Shown here piece after piece: positions 26,694 to 36,830 of a DNA stretch of 64,000 nt (position 1 is its first letter; the number at the start of each line of letters is the position of its first letter). The stretch spans positions 6,847,501-6,911,500 of the forward strand of contig NZ_CP109599.1 in the NCBI RefSeq assembly GCF_036231945.1, given 5' to 3'. The DNA comes from Streptomyces sp. NBC_01429 (GTDB lineage Bacteria; Actinomycetota; Actinomycetes; Streptomycetales; Streptomycetaceae). Made by a program: the position numbers and the translations under genes. The notes beneath the pieces are model-generated. The model saw only the letters and a program-made list of their open reading frames with translations. It was not told the DNA's origin and made no database searches.

Positions 26694-29600
26694 ATGAGTT
26701 CAGAATCCGAGATGCACGTGACCGAAGAGGACCGACTCCGGACGTATCTCAAGCGCGTGGTCGCCGAGGCGGTCGACGCCCGGAACCGCCTGCGCGAGAT
26801 GGAGGAGCGACAGCACGAGCCGGTCGCCGTCGTCGGCACCGCCTGCCGTTACCCCGGCGGCGCCGACACACCGGCACGGCTGTGGCGCCTCGTCGCCGAA
26901 GGCACCGACGCGGTCTCGGAGTTCCCGGTCAATCGAGGGTGGCCCGTGGAGGGCCTCCACCACCCCGACCCCGACAGGCCGGGCACGACCTACGTCCAGC
27001 AGGGCGGATTCCTGCACGACGCCGACCTGTTCGACCCCGGGTTCTTCGGCATGTCGCCCCGGGAGGCGCTGGCCACCGACCCCCAGCAGCGGCTGCTGCT
27101 GGAAATCGCCTGGGAGGCGTTCGAGCGGGCCCGCATCGCGCCGGACACCCTGCGCTCCAGCCGGACCGGGGTGTTCACCGGCGTCATGTACAACGACTAC
27201 GGCGCGCGCCCGAACCTGCCGCTGGACGACTTCGAGGGATACCTGTTCTCCGGCAGCGCGGCCGGGGTCGCGTCCGGCCGCCTCTCCTACACCTTCGGGC
27301 TGGAGGGGCCCGCGGTCACCGTCGACACCGCGTGCTCCTCGTCGCTGGTCGCGCTGCACCTGGCGGCGACCTCGCTGCGCCGGGGCGAGTGCGACCTGGC
27401 GCTGGCGGGCGGTGTGACGGTGATGTCCACACCGGCCACCTTCGTGGGCTTCTCCCGGCAGCGCGGGCTGGCCCCGGACGGCCGGTGCAAGTCGTTCGGC
27501 GCCGGAGCCGACGGCACGGGATGGTCCGAGGGCGCCGGCCTGCTGCTGCTGGAGAGGCTCTCCGACGCCGTACGCCTGGGACATCCGGTCCTCGCCGTGA
27601 TCAAGGGTTCGGCGGTCAACCAGGACGGCGCGTCCAACGGCCTGACCGCGCCCAACGGCCCCTCCCAGGAACGCGTCATCCATGACGCGCTGGCAGACGC
27701 CCGGCTGCGGCCCGCCGACATCGACGCGGTGGAGGCGCACGGCACCGGCACGCCTCTCGGCGACCCGGTCGAGGCACGGGCGCTGCTGAGGACGTACGGG
27801 CAGGACCGCCCGGCTGACCGCCCGCTGCGGCTCGGGTCCCTGAAGTCCAACATCGGCCACGCGCAGGCCGCCGCAGGGGTCGGCGGCGTGATCAAGATGA
27901 TCGAGGCGATCCGGCACGGACGGCTGCCGCGCACCCTCCACGCCGAGCGGCCGACGTCGGAAGTGGACTGGGACAGCGGTGCGGTGACCCTGCTGACCGA
28001 GGCGTGCGACTGGCCCGACACCGGACGACCGCGCCGGGCCGCTGTCTCCTCCTTCGGCCTGGGCGGCACCAACGCGCACGTGATCGTCGAACAGGCCCCC
28101 GAAGCGGCGGCCGGCCCGTGGCCGACGGCCCGGCCGGACGGTCCCGGGCTGCCCGCGGTGCCGTGGATCGTGTCGGCGAGATCGGCCGAGGCGCTGCGTG
28201 AACAGGCCCGTAACCTGGCGGAACTGGCCGCCGACCCGGCGGCGCCCGAGCCCGCGGACGTGGCGTTCTCGCTCGCGGACACCCGCGCCCCGATGGAGCA
28301 CCGCGCCGTGGTGGTCGGCGCCGGGCCACCGGACTTCCGGCGCGGCATGGCCGAAGTGGCCGACGGAGAGGGGTTTTCGCGCCCGGCGCGCGGCCCCGTG
28401 GCGTACGCGTTCACCGGCGGCCCGGCGCCACGGGCCGACGCGGTCCGAGCGCTGCGCGACGTCTTCCCGGTGTTCGCCGCCGCGTTCGACGCGGCGGCGG
28501 CCGAGCTGGACCGGCACCGGCCGCGAGCGGCACACCCCGCCACCGCGCCGGGCGAGGACCGGGACGGCTACGGCGAGGAGGCGCACTTCGCCACCGAGAT
28601 CGGGCTGTTCCGGCTGTTCGAGGCGTGGGGAGTGCGGCCCGAGGCAGTGGTGGGCCACGCGGCGGGCGAGCCCGCCGCCGGATACGCGACGGGCCTGCTG
28701 TCACTGCCCGACGCGGCCGCGCTGACAGCGGCGCGGGGGCGCCTGCTGCGCCTCGCCGACCCCGGCGAGGCGGAGTGGGACGACTTCCGCCGGTCCGTGG
28801 CCGGGCTGTCCTTCGCCCCGTCGGCGCTGCCCCTGATCCGGGTCACCGAAGACGCGCCGCCCCCGGCACGCGCGTGGACCTCCCCCGAGTACTGGATCGA
28901 CCGGGCCCGGCGGTCCGGACGTCCCTCCGACACGGCACGCGCCCTGGAACCGGCCCGGATCGCCACGCTCCTCGGGCTGGGCGCGGACGGCCTGCTGCCG
29001 GAGACCGACGGGGACGGCGGAACCGTGGCCGTCACCCTCGTACGGACCGGAGTTCCCGCCGCGCACGCCGTGGTCGAGGCGCTGGGGCGGCTGTATCTGC
29101 GGGGCGTGGACCCGGACTGGCGGGCGCTGTTCGCGGGCACGGGCGCGCGCCATGTCGATCTGCCGACCTATCCGTTCCGGCGCGCGCGGTTCTGGCTCGA
29201 CGCCGAGGAGCCGGCCGGCGCCGCCACGCCGGGCGGGGCCGCCACGCCGGGCGGGGCCGATGACGACGCACAGGCCGCTCCCGCGCCCGCCGTGGAACCG
29301 CTGGCCGGGCGACTGGCCGGACTGACTCCCGCGCAGCGGCGCGCCTTCGTCCTCGACCTGGTCTGCACCGAGGCGAAAGCCGTGCTCAAGGCGGTCGACG
29401 GGGACGTGGTGGAGCCGCACCGCCCGTTCCGGGACATGGGTTTCGACTCGCTGACGGCGGTCGAACTCCGTACCAGGATGAGCGCGGCGTGCGGGCTGCG
29501 GCTGCCGGTGACGATCGTCTTCAGCCACCCGACACCGGGCGACCTCGCCGACTTCCTGCTGACCGAACTCACCCGACCGGACCGCGCCGCCACCGGAGCC

Positions 29601-29960
29601 GGTCCGGACGCGGGATCGGCTCCGGGTCCGGAAGCAGGTCCCGGAGCCGGTCCCGAAGCGTCGTCCGGGACCGGCGACGCTCCCGGGGCGCCGCTCCTCG
29701 CGGCCGAACTCGACCGGCTGGAGCGGGCGTTCGCCGCGCTCCCGGCCCACAGCGACCGGCCGGCCCGGGCCGAGGTCGCCGCACGGCTGCGGGGCCTGCT
29801 GGCGAGCCCCCCGGCGGCCCGACAGGAGACCGCCCCGGCCGCCCCGGCTGCCCTGGCTGCCCCTGCCGTCCTGGCCGACGTGACCGCCGTCATCGAGTCG
29901 ACGTCGACCGCCGAGATCCTCGCCCACATCGACCGCGAGCTCGGCACCACCACCGCCTGA
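26694..29960 (+). CDS. PKS1: single module KS-(dead AT)-ACP with both docking ends
   Basis: A 1088-residue type I PKS. Residues 1-42 are a coiled-coil docking segment (EEDRLRTYLKRVVAEAVDAR). The KS (43-465) is intact with C214 in VDTACSSS, EAHGTGTPLGDP and SNIGHAQAAAG. The AT region (about 490-815) is decayed: A656 replaces the catalytic Ser in VVGHAAGE, the GQGxQ block is FTGGPA, and about 100 residues including the catalytic-His motif are gone. The ACP carries S919 in MGFDSLTAV. The C-terminus has a docking segment. There are no reductive domains. It should therefore leave a ketone if it extends, with malonate supplied in trans, or simply pass the chain on. An alternative start is the ATG at 26712. 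Confidence 0.92.
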   Translation: MSSESEMHVTEEDRLRTYLKRVVAEAVDARNRLREMEERQHEPVAVVGTACRYPGGADTPARLWRLVAEGTDAVSEFPVNRGWPVEGLHHPDPDRPGTTYVQQGGFLHDADLFDPGFFGMSPREALATDPQQRLLLEIAWEAFERARIAPDTLRSSRTGVFTGVMYNDYGARPNLPLDDFEGYLFSGSAAGVASGRLSYTFGLEGPAVTVDTACSSSLVALHLAATSLRRGECDLALAGGVTVMSTPATFVGFSRQRGLAPDGRCKSFGAGADGTGWSEGAGLLLLERLSDAVRLGHPVLAVIKGSAVNQDGASNGLTAPNGPSQERVIHDALADARLRPADIDAVEAHGTGTPLGDPVEARALLRTYGQDRPADRPLRLGSLKSNIGHAQAAAGVGGVIKMIEAIRHGRLPRTLHAERPTSEVDWDSGAVTLLTEACDWPDTGRPRRAAVSSFGLGGTNAHVIVEQAPEAAAGPWPTARPDGPGLPAVPWIVSARSAEALREQARNLAELAADPAAPEPADVAFSLADTRAPMEHRAVVVGAGPPDFRRGMAEVADGEGFSRPARGPVAYAFTGGPAPRADAVRALRDVFPVFAAAFDAAAAELDRHRPRAAHPATAPGEDRDGYGEEAHFATEIGLFRLFEAWGVRPEAVVGHAAGEPAAGYATGLLSLPDAAALTAARGRLLRLADPGEAEWDDFRRSVAGLSFAPSALPLIRVTEDAPPPARAWTSPEYWIDRARRSGRPSDTARALEPARIATLLGLGADGLLPETDGDGGTVAVTLVRTGVPAAHAVVEALGRLYLRGVDPDWRALFAGTGARHVDLPTYPFRRARFWLDAEEPAGAATPGGAATPGGADDDAQAAPAPAVEPLAGRLAGLTPAQRRAFVLDLVCTEAKAVLKAVDGDVVEPHRPFRDMGFDSLTAVELRTRMSAACGLRLPVTIVFSHPTPGDLADFLLTELTRPDRAATGAGPDAGSAPGPEAGPGAGPEASSGTGDAPGAPLLAAELDRLERAFAALPAHSDRPARAEVAARLRGLLASPPAARQETAPAAPAALAAPAVLADVTAVIESTSTAEILAHIDRELGTTTA

Positions 29961-29997
29961 CGCCACACACCGTCCGATACCGAGGGAAGAGGCACCG

Positions 29998-32900
29998 ATG
30001 TCGGATGAGGAAAAGCTCGTCCAGTACCTGAAGCGGATCGCAGGGGAACTGCGGGACGCCCGCGCCCGCATCGGGGAACTGGAGTCCGCCGACCGTGAAC
30101 CGCTGGCGGTCGTCGGCATGGCCTGCCGGTTCCCCGGCGGTGTGGAGAGCGCGGACGACCTGTGGCGCCTGGTCGAGGACGGTCGTGACGCCATCACCCC
30201 GTTCCCCACCGACCGTGGCTGGGACCTGGAGGCGCTGTACGACCCCGATCCGGCGACCCCCGGCACCACCTACGCCCGCGCGGGCGGCTTCCTCGACACC
30301 GCTACCGGCTTCGACGCCGCGTTCTTCGGCATCTCCCCGCGCGAGGCGCTGGCCATGGACCCGCAGCAGCGGGTGCTGCTGGAAACCTCGTGGGAACTCT
30401 TCGAACAGGCGGGCATCGACCCGGCGTCGCTGCGCGGCACACGCGTCGGAGTGTTCGCCGGCGTCACCGAGCAGAGCTACCTCGGACTGTCGGGACCCAG
30501 TGAGTGCGAGGGCTATCTGCTGACCGGCAGGCTGGCCGCCGTCGCGTCCGGCCGGATCGCCTACACGTACGGCTTCCAGGGGCCCGCGATCAGCGTGGAC
30601 ACCGCCTGCTCCTCCTCGCTCGTCGCCCTGCACCTCGCGGCGCGCTCGGTGCGCACCGGCGAGTCGCGCATGGCACTGGCCGGTGGCGTGACGATCACCG
30701 CGACGCCGGGCGGGTTCGTGGACTTCGCCCGGCAGCGGGGCCTGTCGCCGGACGGCCGGTGCCGGTCGTTCGCCGCCTCGGCGGACGGCACCTCCTGGTC
30801 AGAGGGCGTCGGCCTGGTGCTGCTGGAGCGGCTGTCCGACGCCCGTCGGCACGGACACCGGGTGCTGGCACTGCTGCGCGGGAGCGCGGTCAACCAGGAC
30901 GGCACGTCCAACGGGCTGACCGCGCCCAGCGGCCCGGCGCAGGAGCGGGTGATCCGGGAGGCCCTGGCCGACGCCGGGCTCGGACCGGCCGACGTGGACG
31001 CCGTCGAGGCACATGGCACCGCCACCACGCTGGGCGACCCGATCGAGGCCCAGGCCCTGTTGTCCGTCTACGGCGCGGGCCGCCCGGCGGAGCGCCCGCT
31101 GCGACTGGGCTCGCTGAAGTCCAACATCGGTCACACCGCCGCCGCCGCGGGCATCGCCGGGGTGATCAAGATGGTGCAGGCCATGCGGTACGAGACGCTG
31201 CCGGCGACCCTCCACGTCGACCGGCCGACGCCGCTGGTGGACTGGTCGGCGGGCGGCGTGGAACTGCTCACCGAGCCCCGGCCCTGGCCGGCCACCGGCA
31301 CACCGCGCCGCGCGGCGGTGTCGGCGTTCGGGGTCAGCGGGACCAACGCCCATGTGGTGCTGGAGCAGGCGCCCGCAGGGGAACCGACGGGGGAACCCGC
31401 TGCGGCATCGACGGCGGAACGGACGGCGGGGGCAACAGCGGTGCCGGCGGGCGTCGTGGCCGCGGCCCCGGCCGCGACGGTCCCGTGGCTGCTGTCCGCC
31501 GCGAGCCCGGACGCCGTACGCGCGCAGGCCGGCAGGCTGGCCCGCTTCCTCCGGGACGAGCCGGACATCCGGCCCCGGGACGTCGCCCGCACGCTCGCCC
31601 GCGGCCGGGCGGCGCTCAAGCACCGGGCCGCCGTGGTGGGCGCCGACCGCGCCGCGCTGCTGGACGCACTGGACACGCTCGCCCGTGACGGCGGCGGACC
31701 ACGGACGGCGCGCGGCTCCGCGTCCCCCGGCAAACTGGGGTTCCTGTTCACCGGCCACGGCGCGCAGCACGCGCGGATGGGCGAGGAACTGCACCGGGCG
31801 TTTCCCGCGTTCGCCTCGGCGTTCGACGAGGTGTGCACGGCACTCGACCGGCATCTGGAGCACCCCCTGCGCGAGGTGATCGCCGACGGCGGGCCGCTGC
31901 GGGAGATGACGTACGCGCAGCCCGCCCTGTTCGCCTTCGAAGTGGCGATGTTCCGGCTCGTCGAGTCCTGGGGGGTACGTCCGGACTACCTGGTCGGACA
32001 CTCGACCGGTGAACTGGCCGCGGCCCATGTGGCCGGTGTCATGTCGCTGACGGACGCCGCCGCCGCGATCACCGCCCGGGGCCGGCTGATGCAGGCGTTA
32101 CCCGCCCACGGCGCGATGGCGGCGCTGGAGGCGGCCGAGGACGAGGTGCGTCCGCTGCTCGCCGAGCACGACGGCCGGGTGGACGTGGCGGCGGTCAACA
32201 GCCCCTCGGCACTGGTGATTTCCGGGGACGCCGACGCGGTCTCCTCGGTGGCGTCCGTACTGGAGGCGCGCGGGCGCCGTACCAAGCGGCTGCCGATCGA
32301 CCAGGCCGCGCACTCCTCGCACATCGACGCGATGCTCGGCGAGTTCGCCGACGTGATGCGGGGACTCGAACTGCGCGCCCCGCACATCCCGATCGTCTCC
32401 ACCCTCACCGGTGAGGTCGCCGACGCCGAACGGCTCCGCTCGCCCGGGTACTGGACCGAGCAACTGCGCCGCCCCGTCCGCTTCCTGGACGCCATGCGCA
32501 CACTGGCCGCCGAGGGCGTCGGGGCGACGCTGGAACTGGGGCCCGCCGGTGTGCTGTCCGCGCTGGTCGAGGAGTGCACCGCCGGACCACGGCCGGTCGC
32601 CCCGCTGGCCGCGATGCGCGCCGAACTGCCCGAGTGCCAGAGTGTCGTGACGGCAGTGGCGCAGCTCTGGACCATCGGTTTCCCGGTCGACCGCAAGGCG
32701 TTCGCCGCCCCGTCAGAGCCCTCCGGGAACTCATCCGAAAACCCCTCCGTCGCCCGGTCGGTGGAGCTGCCGGGCTACCCGTTCCAGCGGGAGCGGTACT
32801 GGGCGGAGCCGTCCGGGGGCGGCGGGGCCGCTTCGCGGGAGACCGGCCACGCGATGCCGGGGACCGCGGTCGAGGTCGCGGGCCGCGACGAGGCGGTGTT

Positions 32901-35900
32901 CACCGACAGGGTCTCCGCGCGCTCGCACCCGTGGCTCGCCGACCGCTCGCGGTGCGGGGTCCCGGTGCTGCCCACCGCGCTGCTGGCGGAACTGGTGGTA
33001 CGTGCCGGGGACAGCGTGCGCTGCGGGGTCGTCGAGGACCTCGCTGTGCACCACCCGCCGGTGCTGCCCGAGCGGGGGGCACTGGAACTTCAGGTGGTCC
33101 TCGGGCCGCCCGACGACGCCGCGCGCCGCGCGTTCACCGTCCACACCCGCCCGCAGGACGGCGGCGCGGCGTGGACGGCATGCGGGTCGGGTACGACGGC
33201 GCCCGGCAGCGGTGAAGTGCCCTTCGGCGTCGCCGAGTGGCCCCCGGCCGGCGCGGAGGCGCTCGACCCCGGCCCGGCCGACGACGGCGATACGGGGACG
33301 GGTACGGGTACGGGTACGGACGATCCGGTGCGCGCGCTGTGGCGGCGCGGCGGCGAGATCTTCGCCGACATCCGGCTGCCGCAGGACATGCCGACACAGG
33401 GGTTCGTGCTCCACCCCCTGCTGCTGGACGCCGCGTTGCGTCGCGCCCTCTCGGTCGGGGAGTTCGGGGAGCCCAAGGAGCCCAAGGAGCCCGAGGAGCC
33501 CGGGGAGCAGCGGTCGGCGCAGACCGCCGGGGCGCCGGACGCCGGGCGGCTGGGCGACGTCCGGCTGTACGCGTCGGGCGCGACCGAGGTGCGCGCCCGG
33601 ATCACGACGGGCGGTCCGGGAGGCGTGACGGTACGCCTGGCCGACCCGGCGGGCCGTCCGGTCGCTTCGGTCGGCTCGGCATCGGCGCTGCGGATCACCG
33701 GAAGCGACATCGAGGCGGCGCGCACCCGGCAGCGGGACGCGCTGTTCCGGCTGGACTGGCGGCCCGTATCGGTGGCGTACAGCGGTGGTTCGGCCGACTG
33801 GGCGCTGCTGGACCACGGCGACACCGATCCCGGCCTCCCGGCCGGCCGGCGCGTCGCCGACCTGGACTCGGCGCTGGACGTGGCGCCGGACACGGCCATC
33901 GGGCCCGGCGGTCCGCGTACGGTCGTGGCGCCGTTCTTCTTCCGGTCCGGGGGCGAGGTCCCGGAGCGGGCGCGGGATGCCGCGCTGCGGGCGCTGGCGC
34001 TGGTGAAGGCGTGGCTCGCCGACGACCGTGCCACGGCCGCCACGCTGGTCGTACTCACCCGGGGCGCGGTACGGGTCGGCCCGGCGTCCGACGGCCTGGG
34101 CGCGGTGTCCGACCTGGTCGCCGCGCCGGTCTGGGGCCTGGTCCGCTCGGCGCAGTCGGAGGCACCGGGACGGATCGTCCTGGTCGACCTGGACGACGAC
34201 CCGGCGTCCGGCACCGCCCTGGCGGCGGCGATCGCCTCCGGCGAGCCGCAGAGCGCGGTGCGCTGCGGGCGGGTCCTGGTGCCGCGCCTGGCCCCGGTCC
34301 GGGCGATCCGTACAGGGCCCGGAACGCCCGGACAGGACCAGGCCAGCACCGGCGACCTGCCGGAGACCGGTCCGGAGGCGCGGGCCGCCGATCCCGCCGG
34401 CCGCTCAGCGCGGGAGCCGCAGGCGGGGCCGTGGCGTCCCGGTCGCACCGTACTGATCACCGGCGGCACCGGCGCCCTGGGCGGGCTGTTCGCCCGCCAT
34501 CTGGTCAGCGGGCACGGTGTCACCCACCTGCTGCTCGCCGGGCGCCGGGGCGCGGACGCGCCCGGTGCGCGCGAGCTGGCGGACGAACTCACCGCGCTGG
34601 GAGCCGAGGTCACCCTCGCCGCCTGTGACCTGTCCGACCGGGCGGCGGCGGCCGACCTGCTGGCCGCCGTCCCCGGCGACCACCCGCTCGGCGCGGTCGT
34701 CCACACGGCGGGGGTGCTCGACGACGGCGTGCTCGCCGCCATGACCCCCGAGCGGTTCGAGGCGGTGCTGCGCCCCAAGGTGCACGCCGCGTGGCACCTG
34801 CACGAGCTGACCCGCCACCTCGACCTGTCCGCGTTCGTGATGTTCTCGTCGATCGCGGGCATCGTCGGCGGTCCCGGGCAGTCCAACTACGCCGCCGCCA
34901 ACGCGTTCCTGGACGCCCTCGCCGAACACCGCGCCGCACTCGGCCTCCCGGCGGCGTCGCTCGCCTGGGGCCTGTGGGCGCACGAGAGCGGAATGACCGG
35001 TCACCTCGGCGAAGTGGACCTGAAACGGATCGCGCGAGCGGGCTTCGCACCGGTCACCGAGCACGACGGCCCTGCGCTGCTGGACGACGCGCTGCGCACC
35101 CGGCACCCCGCGCTGGTCGCCACCCCCCTGGACCACCGGGCGTTGCGCGCGAGCGGCGGCCACGCGCCCCTGCTGTTCTCCGGCGTGCTGCCGGGGGCGC
35201 CCCGCCGTACCGTGCGGGCGGCCGCCGTGGACAGCGGGCCGATGGCCGAGCGGATCGCCGCGCTGCCGGAGGACGGGCGCCTGGAGGCCGTCTCCGGGAC
35301 GGTACGTACCGAGACCGCCCGCGTGCTCGGCCACAGCGATCCGCGTGCCGTCGACCCCACGGTGCGCTTCACCGCGATGGGTTTCGACTCCCTGGTCTCG
35401 GTGGAACTGCGCAACCGGCTCTCCGAGGTGGCCGGACTACGGCTGCCCGCGACCGCCGTCTTCGACCACCCCACGCCGGAAGCGCTGTCGCGGTACCTGC
35501 TGGGCGAACTGCTGGCGGCCGGGACCCCGGCGTCGGGGGCGGGGGCGGCGACCGGCATCGCCCCCGCGCCCGCACCTGCACCCGGCATCGAGGACATGCG
35601 CGCCGACGTACGGCTGGCCGACGACGTACGGCCCGCCGGCGAGGTCAGCCTGGTGGCCGAGGACCCCCGCGAGATCCTGCTGACCGGCGCGAGCGGCTTC
35701 CTCGGGGCGTTCCTGCTGCGCGACCTGATGCGGTCGACCGACGCCACCGTCCACTGCCTGGTGCGCGGCGCGGACCAGGCCCAGGCGCTGCGGCGGTTGC
35801 GGGAGAACCTGCGCTGGTACCGGATCGACGACCAGATCGACCCGGACCGGCTGAACGTCGTGGCGGGCGACCTGGCCGCACCGCGCCTGGGGCTGTCCGA

Positions 35901-36795
35901 GGAGCGGTTCGACCGGCTCGCCCACAGCGTCGATGTGGTCTACCACGCCGCCGCGACGGTCAACTGGCTCCGCCCGTATGCCGAGTTGCGCGCGGCGAAC
36001 GTGGGCGGCACGCAGGAGCTGCTCCGGCTGGCGGCCCGGCACCGTACCGTTCCGGTGCACTACGTCTCCAGCACCGGGGTGTTCGCGGGCGAGGCGGGTG
36101 ACGGTGTGCCGCTGCGGCCCGACGATCCGACCGGACCGCCCGAGGCGCTGTCCAACGGCTATCTCCGGAGCAAGTGGGTGGCCGAGCAGGTCGTCGGGAT
36201 CGCCCAGGACAGGGGCCTGCCCGTCTCCGTCTACCGCGCCGACGTGATCAGCGGCGACCAGGTCAACGGGGCGTGCCAGACCCGCGACTTCGTGTGGATG
36301 AGCCTCAAGGGGCTGCTCCAGGCCGGCGCGGTGCCGGCCGGGCTGGACGGGCCGGTGCACATGGTGCCGGTCGACTACGTCAGCGCGGCCATCACCGAAC
36401 TGGCCGCCCGCAAGGAGAACACCGGCCGCACGTTCCACCTGCACAACCCCGAAGGCCACGGCTACGGCGACTTCGTGGCCGACCTGCGCGCCCTCGGCTA
36501 CCCGCTGCGCGAACTGGATCTGCCCGCCTGGCGGGAGCTGGTGCTGGCCGACCGGGAGAACGCGATCATCCCGCTCCTCGACTCGTTCGAACTCATCGCC
36601 GAGCGGCGGGCGTCGCATCCGCGGATGGACGTCTCGGACACCGGGCAGGCGCTGGCCGGCAGCGGGGTGCGCTGCCCGCCGGTCGGCAGTCGGCTCTTCG
36701 GCAGGTACGTCGGCTTCTTCGTCCGCGCGGGCTGGTTCCCGCCGCCACCGTCGTCGTCAGGGTCCCGCGCGGCGACGGACCCCACGGCCGGCTGA
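29998..36795 (+). CDS. PKS2: KS-AT-(dead DH)-KR-ACP-thioester reductase
   Basis: A 2265-residue terminal PKS. N-terminal docking coil 1-33; KS with C204; AT with S669 in VGHSTGE. The context TYAQPALFAFEVAMF and RGRLMQALP favours malonyl-CoA, although the specificity block is QAAH, not HAFH. The DH (about 930-1225) looks inactive: R983 replaces the catalytic His in the HxxxGxxxxP motif, YGPxF is absent and the second motif lacks its His/Gln. The KR has GGTGALGG (1489-1496), the LDD motif and Y1631. ACP S1798. The C-terminal thioester reductase has GASGFLG (1897-1903) and Y2055/K2059 in YLRSK. It should release a beta-hydroxy aldehyde. Codon 701 is TTA. It is 37 bp after PKS1. Confidence 0.94.
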   Translation: MSDEEKLVQYLKRIAGELRDARARIGELESADREPLAVVGMACRFPGGVESADDLWRLVEDGRDAITPFPTDRGWDLEALYDPDPATPGTTYARAGGFLDTATGFDAAFFGISPREALAMDPQQRVLLETSWELFEQAGIDPASLRGTRVGVFAGVTEQSYLGLSGPSECEGYLLTGRLAAVASGRIAYTYGFQGPAISVDTACSSSLVALHLAARSVRTGESRMALAGGVTITATPGGFVDFARQRGLSPDGRCRSFAASADGTSWSEGVGLVLLERLSDARRHGHRVLALLRGSAVNQDGTSNGLTAPSGPAQERVIREALADAGLGPADVDAVEAHGTATTLGDPIEAQALLSVYGAGRPAERPLRLGSLKSNIGHTAAAAGIAGVIKMVQAMRYETLPATLHVDRPTPLVDWSAGGVELLTEPRPWPATGTPRRAAVSAFGVSGTNAHVVLEQAPAGEPTGEPAAASTAERTAGATAVPAGVVAAAPAATVPWLLSAASPDAVRAQAGRLARFLRDEPDIRPRDVARTLARGRAALKHRAAVVGADRAALLDALDTLARDGGGPRTARGSASPGKLGFLFTGHGAQHARMGEELHRAFPAFASAFDEVCTALDRHLEHPLREVIADGGPLREMTYAQPALFAFEVAMFRLVESWGVRPDYLVGHSTGELAAAHVAGVMSLTDAAAAITARGRLMQALPAHGAMAALEAAEDEVRPLLAEHDGRVDVAAVNSPSALVISGDADAVSSVASVLEARGRRTKRLPIDQAAHSSHIDAMLGEFADVMRGLELRAPHIPIVSTLTGEVADAERLRSPGYWTEQLRRPVRFLDAMRTLAAEGVGATLELGPAGVLSALVEECTAGPRPVAPLAAMRAELPECQSVVTAVAQLWTIGFPVDRKAFAAPSEPSGNSSENPSVARSVELPGYPFQRERYWAEPSGGGGAASRETGHAMPGTAVEVAGRDEAVFTDRVSARSHPWLADRSRCGVPVLPTALLAELVVRAGDSVRCGVVEDLAVHHPPVLPERGALELQVVLGPPDDAARRAFTVHTRPQDGGAAWTACGSGTTAPGSGEVPFGVAEWPPAGAEALDPGPADDGDTGTGTGTGTDDPVRALWRRGGEIFADIRLPQDMPTQGFVLHPLLLDAALRRALSVGEFGEPKEPKEPEEPGEQRSAQTAGAPDAGRLGDVRLYASGATEVRARITTGGPGGVTVRLADPAGRPVASVGSASALRITGSDIEAARTRQRDALFRLDWRPVSVAYSGGSADWALLDHGDTDPGLPAGRRVADLDSALDVAPDTAIGPGGPRTVVAPFFFRSGGEVPERARDAALRALALVKAWLADDRATAATLVVLTRGAVRVGPASDGLGAVSDLVAAPVWGLVRSAQSEAPGRIVLVDLDDDPASGTALAAAIASGEPQSAVRCGRVLVPRLAPVRAIRTGPGTPGQDQASTGDLPETGPEARAADPAGRSAREPQAGPWRPGRTVLITGGTGALGGLFARHLVSGHGVTHLLLAGRRGADAPGARELADELTALGAEVTLAACDLSDRAAAADLLAAVPGDHPLGAVVHTAGVLDDGVLAAMTPERFEAVLRPKVHAAWHLHELTRHLDLSAFVMFSSIAGIVGGPGQSNYAAANAFLDALAEHRAALGLPAASLAWGLWAHESGMTGHLGEVDLKRIARAGFAPVTEHDGPALLDDALRTRHPALVATPLDHRALRASGGHAPLLFSGVLPGAPRRTVRAAAVDSGPMAERIAALPEDGRLEAVSGTVRTETARVLGHSDPRAVDPTVRFTAMGFDSLVSVELRNRLSEVAGLRLPATAVFDHPTPEALSRYLLGELLAAGTPASGAGAATGIAPAPAPAPGIEDMRADVRLADDVRPAGEVSLVAEDPREILLTGASGFLGAFLLRDLMRSTDATVHCLVRGADQAQALRRLRENLRWYRIDDQIDPDRLNVVAGDLAAPRLGLSEERFDRLAHSVDVVYHAAATVNWLRPYAELRAANVGGTQELLRLAARHRTVPVHYVSSTGVFAGEAGDGVPLRPDDPTGPPEALSNGYLRSKWVAEQVVGIAQDRGLPVSVYRADVISGDQVNGACQTRDFVWMSLKGLLQAGAVPAGLDGPVHMVPVDYVSAAITELAARKENTGRTFHLHNPEGHGYGDFVADLRALGYPLRELDLPAWRELVLADRENAIIPLLDSFELIAERRASHPRMDVSDTGQALAGSGVRCPPVGSRLFGRYVGFFVRAGWFPPPPSSSGSRAATDPTAG

Positions 36796-36830
36796 TGAGC
36801 CACTCCCGCCACCCCCTCCAGGAGAATCGC

